From Candidatus Zambryskibacteria bacterium CG10_big_fil_rev_8_21_14_0_10_34_34 (GTDB taxonomy: Bacteria > Patescibacteriota > Minisyncoccia > Phycocordibacterales > WO2-35-19): a DNA stretch of 14,821 bases. Shown piece after piece: positions 1-6,668 of this stretch. The position numbers were made by a program, and so were the translations under genes. Location: NCBI GenBank assembly GCA_002771075.1, contig PCXM01000030.1, forward strand, positions 1-14,821, read 5' to 3'. How positions within the stretch are numbered: the stretch's first letter is position 1; each line of letters opens with the position of its first letter. The notes under the pieces were generated by a model. That model did no database searches. It was not told where the DNA came from and was given only the letters and a program-made list of their open reading frames with translations.

Positions 1-475
1 TCTGCCTCTCTGTTTCTCTTACTTTTTTTAAAATATTGTAAGAGATTTTTATATTGTCACCAGCTAATTTTTTTATTTCTTTGCAAATTTCTTCACATTG
101 ATTAAAACCTCTATTTCTTTTTTCTTTTTTGCTCATCGGCATTGGCACTAAAATAGGTAAGGTTCCTTCAAAAAGAGCAATTTCAGAAGAGATAACCATC
201 AGCTCTTCGTATAAATAGATAGCAATCCTTTTTTTAATATCACTATTATTTTTATATTTTATGGATTTTATTATTAACCTCACTATTTTGTGACTATAAT
301 CAAATAAGACAAAAATGTCTTTTGAATTGACAGGAGATTTGGGTAGTAAATCTCGCATCTCTCCAACAGAAAGGTTTAAAAGCTTTTGGATTTTGATGTC
401 TGGCGGTATAATAATTTGGAGAAATATTTCCCACAATTTTTTTATCCAGTTTATGGCTGACTTTAGTATACGCAT
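1..475 (-). CDS. comF: ComF-family phosphoribosyltransferase-like protein (partial, 3' end outside window)
   Basis: Reading the minus strand from the ATG at 475-473 gives 158 codons without a stop, running off the left edge. Residues 109-126 contain VPMP, then basic residues, then NRGFNQ, the phosphoribosyltransferase signature of ComF proteins. Residues 54-73 (FVLFDYSHKIVRLIIKSIKY) match the preceding ComF segment, and RETERQ at the cut end fits the next conserved block. The N-terminal cysteine zinc finger of classical ComF is absent, and the protein begins with a short IPP-containing stretch instead. ComF acts in the cytoplasm during uptake of transforming DNA, so its position divergent from a type IV pilus locus suggests a competence role. 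That role is inferred from family and context. A TATAAT on the minus strand (490-485) lies nine bases before the ATG, with no Shine-Dalgarno sequence. Confidence 0.87.
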   Translation of the reverse strand, partial: MRILKSAINWIKKLWEIFLQIIIPPDIKIQKLLNLSVGEMRDLLPKSPVNSKDIFVLFDYSHKIVRLIIKSIKYKNNSDIKKRIAIYLYEELMVISSEIALFEGTLPILVPMPMSKKEKRNRGFNQCEEICKEIKKLAGDNIKISYNILKKVRETERQ

Positions 476-480
476 TATGA

Positions 481-490
481 TATAATTATA
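481..490. promoter_or_regulatory. Self-complementary -10 box between comF and pilM
   Basis: TATAATTATA is a perfect 10-bp palindrome, so it offers TATAAT on both strands. On the plus strand CTGACT (457-462) lies 18 bases upstream as a weak -35. On the minus strand the box sits nine bases before the comF-like ATG. It may serve both divergent genes. No transcription start is known. Confidence 0.5.
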
Positions 491-508
491 GTTTAATTGA
501 AGAGAATT

Positions 509-514
509 TATAAT
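509..514 (+). promoter_or_regulatory. Second candidate -10 box for pilM
   Basis: TATAAT at 509-514 is followed after nine bases by the ATG at 524 and after three by the ATG at 518. If used, the transcript would start at or next to the codon, as seen for several genes here. No good -35 is visible, so this is weaker than the box at 481. Confidence 0.35.
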
Positions 515-517
515 CAT

Positions 518-1639
518 ATGAATATGAGTTTTATTTCTGATATTTTAAAAAAGAAAAACACAAGCGCTTTAGGTATTGATATAGGTTCTTCTTCTATCAA
601 GGTGGTGCAACTTAAAAAAAGGGGAAACAAAGCCATATTAGAAACTTATGGAGAACTTTCTTTAGGGCCTTATGGCGGGGTTTCTGTTGGGCAATCAACC
701 AATTTAAATGTTGAAAAAATAATTCAAGCAGTAAATGACCTTCTTAATGAAAAAGAAGTAGCTATTACTACTCGCACTTGTGGATTGGCAATACCTTTTA
801 GGGCCAGTTTGCTCTCTGTTATTCAAATGCCCAATGTGGGGCAGAAGGAGTTGGCTTCTATGATACCGATAGAGGCCCGTAAATATATACCAGTGCCAAT
901 ATCAGATGTTACTATTGATTGGTCTGTGATACCAAGGTCTGAAGTAGTAGAAGAAGTTTCGGAAGAAAATAAAGATAAAGACAAAGACAGAGTAAAAAAT
1001 ATAGATATTCTTCTTGTGGCTATTCACAATAATATTATTAATCAATATAAAGAAGTGGTTTTAAAGACAGAGCTTGACGCCAAGTTTTTTGAAATAGAAG
1101 TGTTTAGTTCTATAAGAGCCATTCTTGAAGGGGTTCAAGGCCCTATTATGATTCTTGATATGGGAGCATCAACTACAAAATTATACACAGTAGATAGAGG
1201 ATTGGTCCAAAATTCACATATTATAAACAAGGGCTCTCAAGATATAACTTTAAATATAGCTAGGGTTTTAAATATTTCCGTAGAAGAAGCGGAAGTTATT
1301 AAAAGATCTGTTGGAATGGGTAAAACTGTAGATGAGATAGATCTTTCGGAGACTGTTTTAGTGGTTTCTGATAGCATTTTTGCTGAAGCCAATAGTTTTT
1401 TGTTTGATTTTCAAAAAAAGAGAAATAAAAATATAAAATCTATTTTTCTAACTGGTGGCGGGTCGGCCCTTAAGGGTTTTAGAGATTTAGCTGCTCAAAA
1501 TTTTAAAGTAGAAGTTATATCAGCAGATCCTTTTGAAAAAGTAGAAACTCCAGCTTTTTTGGAAGAAATATTGAAAGTGACTGGTCCAGAGTTTACTGTC
1601 TCTGTCGGTGTTGCCTTGAGGTGCCTCTCGGAACTTTAA
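518..1639 (+). CDS. pilM: Type IV pilus assembly actin-like ATPase PilM
   Basis: This is a cytoplasmic actin-fold ATPase that binds the N-terminus of PilN and links the pilus alignment complex to the motor. From the ATG at 518 it has 373 residues. GIDIGSSSIKVVQL (about residues 19-32) is the phosphate-1 loop, ILDMGASTTKL in mid-protein is phosphate-2, and FLTGGGSALKGF near the C-terminus is the adenosine motif, so the ATPase core looks intact. A lysine/glutamate-rich insert (about 150-165) is a family-variable loop. The reading frame extends upstream to a TTG at 497, and ATGs at 518 and 524 are both plausible. ATG 518 is preferred here, but TATAAT at 509-514 would favour 524 on a leaderless transcript. 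It is the first gene of the plus-strand pilus block. Confidence 0.94.
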   Translation: MNMSFISDILKKKNTSALGIDIGSSSIKVVQLKKRGNKAILETYGELSLGPYGGVSVGQSTNLNVEKIIQAVNDLLNEKEVAITTRTCGLAIPFRASLLSVIQMPNVGQKELASMIPIEARKYIPVPISDVTIDWSVIPRSEVVEEVSEENKDKDKDRVKNIDILLVAIHNNIINQYKEVVLKTELDAKFFEIEVFSSIRAILEGVQGPIMILDMGASTTKLYTVDRGLVQNSHIINKGSQDITLNIARVLNISVEEAEVIKRSVGMGKTVDEIDLSETVLVVSDSIFAEANSFLFDFQKKRNKNIKSIFLTGGGSALKGFRDLAAQNFKVEVISADPFEKVETPAFLEEILKVTGPEFTVSVGVALRCLSEL

Positions 1640-1691
1640 GGTGATGTGAGAATGATAATAGTTGTTATAAAAAAGTAATCAACATAAAAAA

Positions 1692-1722
1692 TTTACACTT
1701 GCCTATATTTATAGAGTATAAT
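1692..1722 (+). promoter_or_regulatory. Candidate promoter before pilN
   Basis: TTTACA (1692-1697) and TATAAT (1717-1722) are separated by 19 bases, slightly long. The predicted start point falls only a few bases before the ATG at 1736. It would let pilN and the downstream genes be transcribed independently of pilM. The 96-base gap after pilM holds nothing else recognisable and no terminator. Confidence 0.5.
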
Positions 1723-1735
1723 TAAGGTGAATATT

Positions 1736-2434
1736 ATGGCATCAAATTTTCAATCATCATTTATACCAAAAGGATCGGCTACTGAAGAAGTATTCAAAAA
1801 TAAAAAAACTGGCATAGCTGGGGTTTTGGCTGTATCTTTGTTTGTTGTTTCAATTGTGGGGGCTGGTGGCACTTATTTTTATAAAGGTATGATTAAAAAT
1901 GATATCCAAAATCTTCAATCTCAATTGATGGAAGCCGAAAAAAATATAGATAAAAAAACAATAAATGAAATGGACCAATTTAGTAAAAAACTAAACTTAG
2001 TCAAATCTATTGTCTTTAAACATCAAGTGGTTTCAAACTTTTTAGACGAATTAGCGGCTTCCACTGTTAGCTCGGTTCATTTTGTTGACCTTAGTTATGG
2101 TAACATAGAAGATGGCAATTTAAGCGTTGTTTTAAAAGGTGAATCTAGCAGTTATGCTGCTATCGCTTTACAAGAAGATATCTTTTTAAAAAATGAAAAT
2201 TTTAATTCAGTTTCATTTTCAAATTTATCTTTAGCAGAAAAAGGTTTTATTTCTTTTGATTTAAATATTTTAGTTGATCCTCAACTTTCTATTTATTCTG
2301 TTCCAGTTAGTGACATTGAAACTGCCGAAGATTTTGGACTTGAAAATACAGAGATTGACACAGGCATCGTTGATATAGAAAACGAGATTGACAATATAGA
2401 TGCAGAAATTAATAACATTTTAGAAAATGAGTAG
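1736..2434 (+). CDS. pilN: PilN-like type IV pilus inner-membrane alignment protein
   Basis: The 232-residue protein has a short cytoplasmic tail (MASNFQSSFIPK), one transmembrane helix at about residues 27-48, a charged, probably coiled-coil segment (about 51-85) and a compact extracytoplasmic domain, which is the PilN layout. The SSFIPK tail occupies the place of the PilM-binding INLLP motif of proteobacterial PilN, so it probably contacts PilM. This is inferred from position. The C-terminal 40 residues are very acidic and low in complexity. An in-frame GTG at 1727 exists, but the ATG at 1736 is chosen because AAGGTG (1724-1729) is well spaced before it. The gene overlaps pilO by eight bases. 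Family assignment rests on topology and gene order, since PilN sequences diverge strongly. Confidence 0.82.
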   Translation: MASNFQSSFIPKGSATEEVFKNKKTGIAGVLAVSLFVVSIVGAGGTYFYKGMIKNDIQNLQSQLMEAEKNIDKKTINEMDQFSKKLNLVKSIVFKHQVVSNFLDELAASTVSSVHFVDLSYGNIEDGNLSVVLKGESSSYAAIALQEDIFLKNENFNSVSFSNLSLAEKGFISFDLNILVDPQLSIYSVPVSDIETAEDFGLENTEIDTGIVDIENEIDNIDAEINNILENE

Positions 2435-2972
2435 TATTTCAATAATCGCATACATAGTGTTGGCTTTATCAGTAGGATATGCTTTTGTTTATCCTTCAAT
2501 GGGAGAGGTTTCTATTCTTATGGGTGAAAGGCAAAAATATGAGACATCGCTAGAAATGGTCAATAATATTGAAAACAAAAAGAATGAATTATTGACTGAA
2601 TTTAACAAAATATCTACTGAAGATAAAAAAGATATAGATACTGTTTTGCCAAATTCTCTAAATTTTGTAAGGTTAGTTTCTCAAATTAGTTCTGTGGCCT
2701 CAAAATATAATATTGTGATAGATAAGACCTCTTATAGGAAAACTAGCCCTTCTACCAGTGAATCTATAGGAGAGGAGCAACCAGAGACGATGTTTGATTC
2801 AGCAATTATTAATTTTTCCTTCTCTGCTTCATACCCTAATTTTAAGATTTTTATAGATGATTTAGAAAAAAGTTTACGCGTCTTGGACATAAGAAATATA
2901 AAAATAACCACAGGTGAAAAAAAAGAATATATCTATGAGGTTGAATTTGAAACTTATTGGCTTAAATCATAG
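2427..2972 (+). CDS. pilO: PilO-like type IV pilus inner-membrane alignment protein
   Basis: The 181-residue protein starts with a transmembrane helix almost at the N-terminus (about residues 4-22). A heptad-rich helix follows (about 24-65), then a small alpha/beta domain with the phrase LVSQISSVASKYNIVIDK and an ISFSASYPNF-like strand pattern (actual text INFSFSASYPNF), as in PilO. PilO dimerises with PilN and keeps the motor aligned with the pilus. The ATG overlaps the PilN stop by eight bases, so translation is probably coupled and the two partners would be made in step. No PilQ or classical PilP follows. The call rests on topology, length and order as much as on sequence. Confidence 0.75.
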   Translation: MSSISIIAYIVLALSVGYAFVYPSMGEVSILMGERQKYETSLEMVNNIENKKNELLTEFNKISTEDKKDIDTVLPNSLNFVRLVSQISSVASKYNIVIDKTSYRKTSPSTSESIGEEQPETMFDSAIINFSFSASYPNFKIFIDDLEKSLRVLDIRNIKITTGEKKEYIYEVEFETYWLKS

Positions 2973-2974
2973 TA

Positions 2975-3274
2975 ATGATGAAAAATTTAAAAAATAAACG
3001 AACATCTATTTTAGCCATAATTTTGATAGGGCTTTTAGTTGTATTTTATAAAATTATGTTTGTATCTCCCACCGTTAATGATTTTGCTACTAATGAAAAT
3101 ATTGTTGCTAGCGTTAGAGTTGAAAATATCTTACAACAAGTAGAGACAATAAATTTTAATTTAGATGTAGTAGAAGATGTTAAATTTAAATCTCTCAAAA
3201 GTATTGAAACGCCACTCATATCTTTGCCCGTTGGAAGAGAAAATCCATTTTCAAGTATCCTAAATTTCAACTAA
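2975..3274 (+). CDS. Small single-helix protein of the pilus operon, function unknown (PilP-position)
   Basis: The 99-residue protein has a basic start, one transmembrane helix (about 11-29), a polar extracytoplasmic stretch and the C-terminal motif LPVGRENPF (84-92). It sits directly between pilO (two bases upstream) and pilB (12 bases downstream), the place where a PilP-like linker or other alignment-complex subunit would be expected. The ending resembles the short 'pxGRxNPF' tail I associate with small proteins in CPR pilus operons, but no catalytic motif is visible. PilP normally bridges to PilQ, and no secretin gene is present, so a different partner is likely. Two ATGs (2975, 2978) are possible starts. 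The gene is certainly real; its role is inferred from context. Confidence 0.72.
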   Translation: MMKNLKNKRTSILAIILIGLLVVFYKIMFVSPTVNDFATNENIVASVRVENILQQVETINFNLDVVEDVKFKSLKSIETPLISLPVGRENPFSSILNFN

Positions 3275-3286
3275 TTACATAGTGTT

Positions 3287-5062
3287 ATGAGTATTTTAGA
3301 TATTCTTGTAAAACAAGGTTTAATAAAAACTAAAGATATTTCTTCTATAAAAGAAAGGGCAGGCACTGTTGATAAAAATATTGAAGATGAACTACTGGCT
3401 TTAGGAGTTAGTGAAGAAGATATTTTAAGAGCTAAATCAGAATACTACAGTGTCCCCGTTAAAAAAGTTGATATTTCTGTCATAACTAGTAAGGTTTTGG
3501 ATTATATTCCAGAAGAAGCAGCAGTTTACTATCAATTTGTGCCTATAGGTGTAAGTGATGGTGTTTTGGAAGTTGGAGTGATATACCCAGACAATATTGT
3601 CGCTAGAGACGCTTTAAATTTCATATCGTCTAAGATTAATTTGCCTTTCAAAACTTTTATTATTTCTCAAAATGATTTTGATGAAGTTATAAAATTATAT
3701 AAAGGCCTCTCTGGTGAAGTGACCAAAGCTTTATCAGAGCTTGAAACAGAATTTATAACCGAATCTAATAAAAAAGATGATGACTCTGAAGAGGAACCAA
3801 AACAAAAAAAGATAGAAACTGAAATAGATAATGTAAGTGATTTAAATACATCTGAAGTTGAAAAGAAAGGCGCAAAAGTAATAGAAAATGCTCCAGTAAC
3901 CAAAATAGTAGCTACTATTTTAAGATTTGCGATTGATGGTAGAGCTTCTGATATACATATAGAACCTATTGCCGCTAATGTGAAGGTCAGGTTTAGAGTG
4001 GACGGTATTATGAATACCAGCATCATCCTTCCTAGTAGGATACACAGCGCTATCGTGGCTAGGATTAAAATTATGTCCAATATGAGACTTGATGAAAAAA
4101 GAAAACCTCAAGACGGCAGGTTTAGTGCTAAATTGGATAAAAGAAAAGTAGATTTTAGAGTTTCAACTTTTCCGACTTATTTTGGAGAAAAAGTGGTTAT
4201 TCGTATTTTAGACCAAGAAAAAGGCATCAAAAAATTGAGTGAACTTGGCTTGAGTAAAAGAAATCTAGAACAAATTATGGAAGCCATAAAATTACCTTAT
4301 GGGCTTATACTTATTTCTGGACCTACTGGGTCAGGTAAATCTACCACTTTATATTCTATGATGAATGAAGTTGATAAGGAGCATAAAAATGTCCTTTCCC
4401 TTGAAGACCCTATTGAATACAATATGGAGGGTATGAGCCAGTCTCAAGTTATGCCAGAGATAGGTTATACATTTGCTTCTGGTCTCCGCACTACTTTGCG
4501 TCAAGACCCCGATATTATAATGGTCGGTGAGATTAGAGACAAAGAAACAGCCCAATTGGCTATACAAGCTGCTCTAACGGGGCATTTGGTTTTTTCTACT
4601 ATCCACACCAACAACGCTATTGGTGTCATTCCTCGTCTTATTGATATGGGTGTTGACCCTTATCTTATTGCGCCTACTTTGGCGCTCACTATTGCTCAAC
4701 GTTTGGCTAGATCATTTTGTGAAGGAGCTGGGAGGCCTGTCAAAGTTGATGCTAGCATTCAGATGATGATAACTAAGCAACTTGAAGATTTGCCGGCAGA
4801 ATTTAGAAAAGAAATCCCAATTGGAAAAGAGGTTTTTGAAATTTCTCCAGCTCCAAATTGTCCGAGTGGTGTCAAAGGTAGAGTGGCGGTTATGGAAGTA
4901 CTTAAAATAGATAAAGAGATGGAGCAAATTATTCTCAAAAATCCGACTGAACAAGAAATCTGGAAATATGCTAGGTCTAAAGGTATGTTTACTATGAAAG
5001 ACGATGCTCTGATAAAAGTTTTTAATAAAGTGATTCCTTTTGAAGAATATAATAGTTTATAA
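3287..5062 (+). CDS. pilB: Type IV pilus extension ATPase PilB (GspE family)
   Basis: This hexameric cytoplasmic ATPase drives pilin polymerisation. It has 591 residues, close to the usual length. The order is an N-terminal GspE-N/MshEN-like domain (about 1-145), an acidic low-complexity linker (150-195), then the core. The core shows RASDIHIEP at 219-227 (Asp box), GPTGSGKST at 345-353 (Walker A), IIMVGEIRD at 410-418 (Walker B) and GHLVFSTIHTNNA at 432-444 (His box). The C-terminal region that normally carries a four-cysteine zinc site keeps only Cys478 and Cys525 (RSFCEGAG and PAPNCPSG), so zinc binding is probably lost or altered. It is followed after 37 bases by the receiver gene. Confidence 0.97.
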   Translation: MSILDILVKQGLIKTKDISSIKERAGTVDKNIEDELLALGVSEEDILRAKSEYYSVPVKKVDISVITSKVLDYIPEEAAVYYQFVPIGVSDGVLEVGVIYPDNIVARDALNFISSKINLPFKTFIISQNDFDEVIKLYKGLSGEVTKALSELETEFITESNKKDDDSEEEPKQKKIETEIDNVSDLNTSEVEKKGAKVIENAPVTKIVATILRFAIDGRASDIHIEPIAANVKVRFRVDGIMNTSIILPSRIHSAIVARIKIMSNMRLDEKRKPQDGRFSAKLDKRKVDFRVSTFPTYFGEKVVIRILDQEKGIKKLSELGLSKRNLEQIMEAIKLPYGLILISGPTGSGKSTTLYSMMNEVDKEHKNVLSLEDPIEYNMEGMSQSQVMPEIGYTFASGLRTTLRQDPDIIMVGEIRDKETAQLAIQAALTGHLVFSTIHTNNAIGVIPRLIDMGVDPYLIAPTLALTIAQRLARSFCEGAGRPVKVDASIQMMITKQLEDLPAEFRKEIPIGKEVFEISPAPNCPSGVKGRVAVMEVLKIDKEMEQIILKNPTEQEIWKYARSKGMFTMKDDALIKVFNKVIPFEEYNSL

Positions 5063-5087
5063 AGTGGCGATATAGTTTGAGTAAATG

Positions 5088-5093
5088 TATAAT
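5088..5093 (+). promoter_or_regulatory. -10 box directly before the receiver gene
   Basis: TATAAT lies six bases before the ATG at 5100, so transcription would start on the start codon itself. The -35 region is weak (TGGCGA at 5065-5070, 17 bases upstream). It suggests separate, leaderless expression of the receiver protein within the operon. Confidence 0.45.
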
Positions 5094-5099
5094 AATGTT

Positions 5100-5495
5100 A
5101 TGTCTGAAGAAATAAAATATAAAATAATATTAGTGGACGACGATGATTTTTTGGCGACTATGTATGCCACTAAGTTTAATAATAGCGGTATTGCAACAGA
5201 AATTTGTTCCTCGGGAGTTTCTTTATTAGAAAAATTAAAAGCGGGAGAAAAGCCCGATCTTATTCTTTTAGATATTGTAATGCCAGATATGAGCGGGATA
5301 GAGGTTTTGGCGAAGATGCATACTGATAAATTGGGAGAGGGTATTCCTGTGGTGATGCTTACTAACCAAAGTGACGAAAAAGACATAAGTTCGGCTAAAA
5401 GATTTGATGTGGCTGGTTATATAGTCAAAGCATCAACCACTCCTTCTGAAGTAGTAGAGCAAATTATAAATATTATAAAAAATTCAAAAAATTAA
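5100..5495 (+). CDS. Stand-alone CheY-like response regulator receiver protein
   Basis: The 131-residue protein is a single receiver domain with no output domain. IILVDDDD near the N-terminus supplies the acidic pocket, DLILLDIVMPDMSG carries the phospho-accepting aspartate in the LLD motif, MLTNQ supplies the conserved threonine, and YIVKAS the conserved lysine, so all switch residues are present. It lies between the extension ATPase gene and the retraction ATPase gene, which fits a regulator of pilus motor activity comparable in position to PilG/PilH-type proteins. That role is inferred. No histidine kinase is in the window. An ATG 15 bases earlier (5085) is in frame, but it overlaps the TATAAT box and would add only MYNNV, so the ATG at 5100 is preferred. 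Confidence 0.9.
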   Translation: MSEEIKYKIILVDDDDFLATMYATKFNNSGIATEICSSGVSLLEKLKAGEKPDLILLDIVMPDMSGIEVLAKMHTDKLGEGIPVVMLTNQSDEKDISSAKRFDVAGYIVKASTTPSEVVEQIINIIKNSKN

Positions 5496-5506
5496 TTTTC
5501 ATTTTT

Positions 5507-5536
5507 ATGGATCCCGTTAGAAATCAAGAAAATTAA
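5507..5536 (+). CDS. Candidate nine-codon upstream ORF in the pilT leader
   Basis: An ATG at 5507 opens MDPVRNQEN followed by TAA. It runs through the left arm of the inverted-repeat element. Translating it would keep that arm from pairing with the arm that holds the pilT start. It may simply be a chance reading of the repeat; no ribosome binding site is obvious. Confidence 0.25.
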   Translation: MDPVRNQEN

Positions 5537-5618
5537 AAATATGAAATATAAATTTATTAGATTAATTAATATAGAAAAGAACATACTAAAGTATGTAATT
5601 TTCTATTTCTAACGGGAT
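5511..5618. repeat. Inverted-terminal-repeat element, copy 1 (108 bp), ending in the pilT start codon
   Basis: The left arm ATCCCGTTAGAAAT (5511-5524) is perfectly complementary to the right arm ATTTCTAACGGGAT (5605-5618). The last two bases of the right arm are the A and T of the pilT ATG. The AT-rich interior contains a second stem-loop (5572-5578 with 5599-5605, and ACATAC/GTATGT at 5581-5596) stacked next to the main stem. A related copy lies at 7877-7957, sharing both arms exactly and the interior 10-mer ATGAAATATA. It fits a small non-autonomous mobile element or a cis-acting RNA structure. No clear target duplication is seen. Confidence 0.85.
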
Positions 5619-6666
5619 GAATGATTTAGACAAACTTATAGAGCTTGTAATTAAGGAGGGGGCTTCAGATTTGCATATATCTGAAGAGAGAAATCCTTAT
5701 ATTAGAGTTTCTGGGCAACTCATACCACTATTGAAGTATCCAAAATTTACTAAAGTAACGATGGAAAGCATTATAAATAAAATCCTCTCTGATATTAAAA
5801 AAACATCTTTCAAAACTTCTCAAAGCGCTGACCTTTCTTATAGTTATAAAGAAAATAGATTTAGAACTCATATTTTTGTTGACCAACAAAGACTTTGTTT
5901 GGCTCTAAGACGTATTCCCAAGAAAATACCGACTTTGACTGAATTAAATCTACCAGCCGAACTAATGAATTTTACAAGATTAAAATCCGGGTTCTTTTTG
6001 GTGGTTGGTCCGACTGGGCATGGTAAATCAACCACTTTGGCTTCTATGGTAGAAAGTATAAATAATGAAAGATTGGAAAATATTATTACCATAGAAGACC
6101 CTATAGAATATTTATTTGAAGCCAAAAAATCTATCATTCATCAAAGGGAAGTTGGGTTGGACACTCCTTCTTTTGCTTCCGCTTTGCATGATTCATTTAG
6201 AGCCGATGTTAATGTTATTATGGTTGGTGAAATGAGAGATGTTGATACTATTTCTACTGCAGTCTCGGCGGCGGAGACGGGACATTTGGTTTTTTCTACT
6301 CTTCATACTAACAATGCCGCTCAAACAATTGACCGTATTTTGGATTCATTTAGCGCCAATCAACAAAATCAAGTTCGCATCCAGTTGTCATCTTCTTTGT
6401 CTGGTATCTTTTCTCAAAGACTTATCCCTAGAATATCAGGAGGGCTTATTCCTGCTTATGAACTTTTAATAAATAATGTCGCTGTTTCAAATCTTATCAG
6501 AGATAAAAGGACTCATGAATTAAATACTATGATTGAAACTGGCTCACAAGAAGGTATGATAGACTTCAATAGATGTTTGATAGAAAAGGTAAATAAAGGC
6601 GAGATTACTATTGAAAATGCTTATCTTTATTCAACCAACACGCGAGCTTTAGAAAAAATGTTATAA
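5617..6666 (+). CDS. pilT: Type IV pilus retraction ATPase PilT
   Basis: This cytoplasmic hexameric ATPase depolymerises the pilus and powers twitching and DNA uptake. Its 349 residues match the family length. EGASDLHIS at 14-22 is the usual N-terminal motif, which supports the start at 5617. GPTGHGKST (131-139) is Walker A, IEDPIEY (159-165) the Asp box, VIMVGEMRD (200-208) Walker B and GHLVFSTLHTNNA (222-234) the His box. VSNLIRDKRTHEL (290-302) matches the retraction-specific AIRNLIRE region. Two oddities are His135 where serine is usual in the P-loop, and D-V-N at 197-199 in place of the DPD before Walker B. The start codon lies inside the right arm of an inverted repeat, and no Shine-Dalgarno spacing is available. 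Confidence 0.96.
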   Translation: MNDLDKLIELVIKEGASDLHISEERNPYIRVSGQLIPLLKYPKFTKVTMESIINKILSDIKKTSFKTSQSADLSYSYKENRFRTHIFVDQQRLCLALRRIPKKIPTLTELNLPAELMNFTRLKSGFFLVVGPTGHGKSTTLASMVESINNERLENIITIEDPIEYLFEAKKSIIHQREVGLDTPSFASALHDSFRADVNVIMVGEMRDVDTISTAVSAAETGHLVFSTLHTNNAAQTIDRILDSFSANQQNQVRIQLSSSLSGIFSQRLIPRISGGLIPAYELLINNVAVSNLIRDKRTHELNTMIETGSQEGMIDFNRCLIEKVNKGEITIENAYLYSTNTRALEKML

Positions 6667-6668
6667 CT

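Noticed and set aside
1640..1735. Possible terminator after pilM
   Set aside because: Only a weak, imperfect GTTG/CAAC pairing with no T-run. The gap is better read as a promoter region for pilN.
3667..4080. Minus-strand open frame opposite pilB
   Set aside because: Antisense shadow of the PilB linker and core, with no domain and no promoter pattern.
5511..5618. Classical rho-independent terminator after the receiver gene
   Set aside because: The arms are separated by 80 bases and no T-run follows the right arm, which instead enters the pilT start codon.
6239..6469. Plus-strand open frame inside pilT in another frame
   Set aside because: Contained wholly in the conserved PilT core, with no separate start signals.
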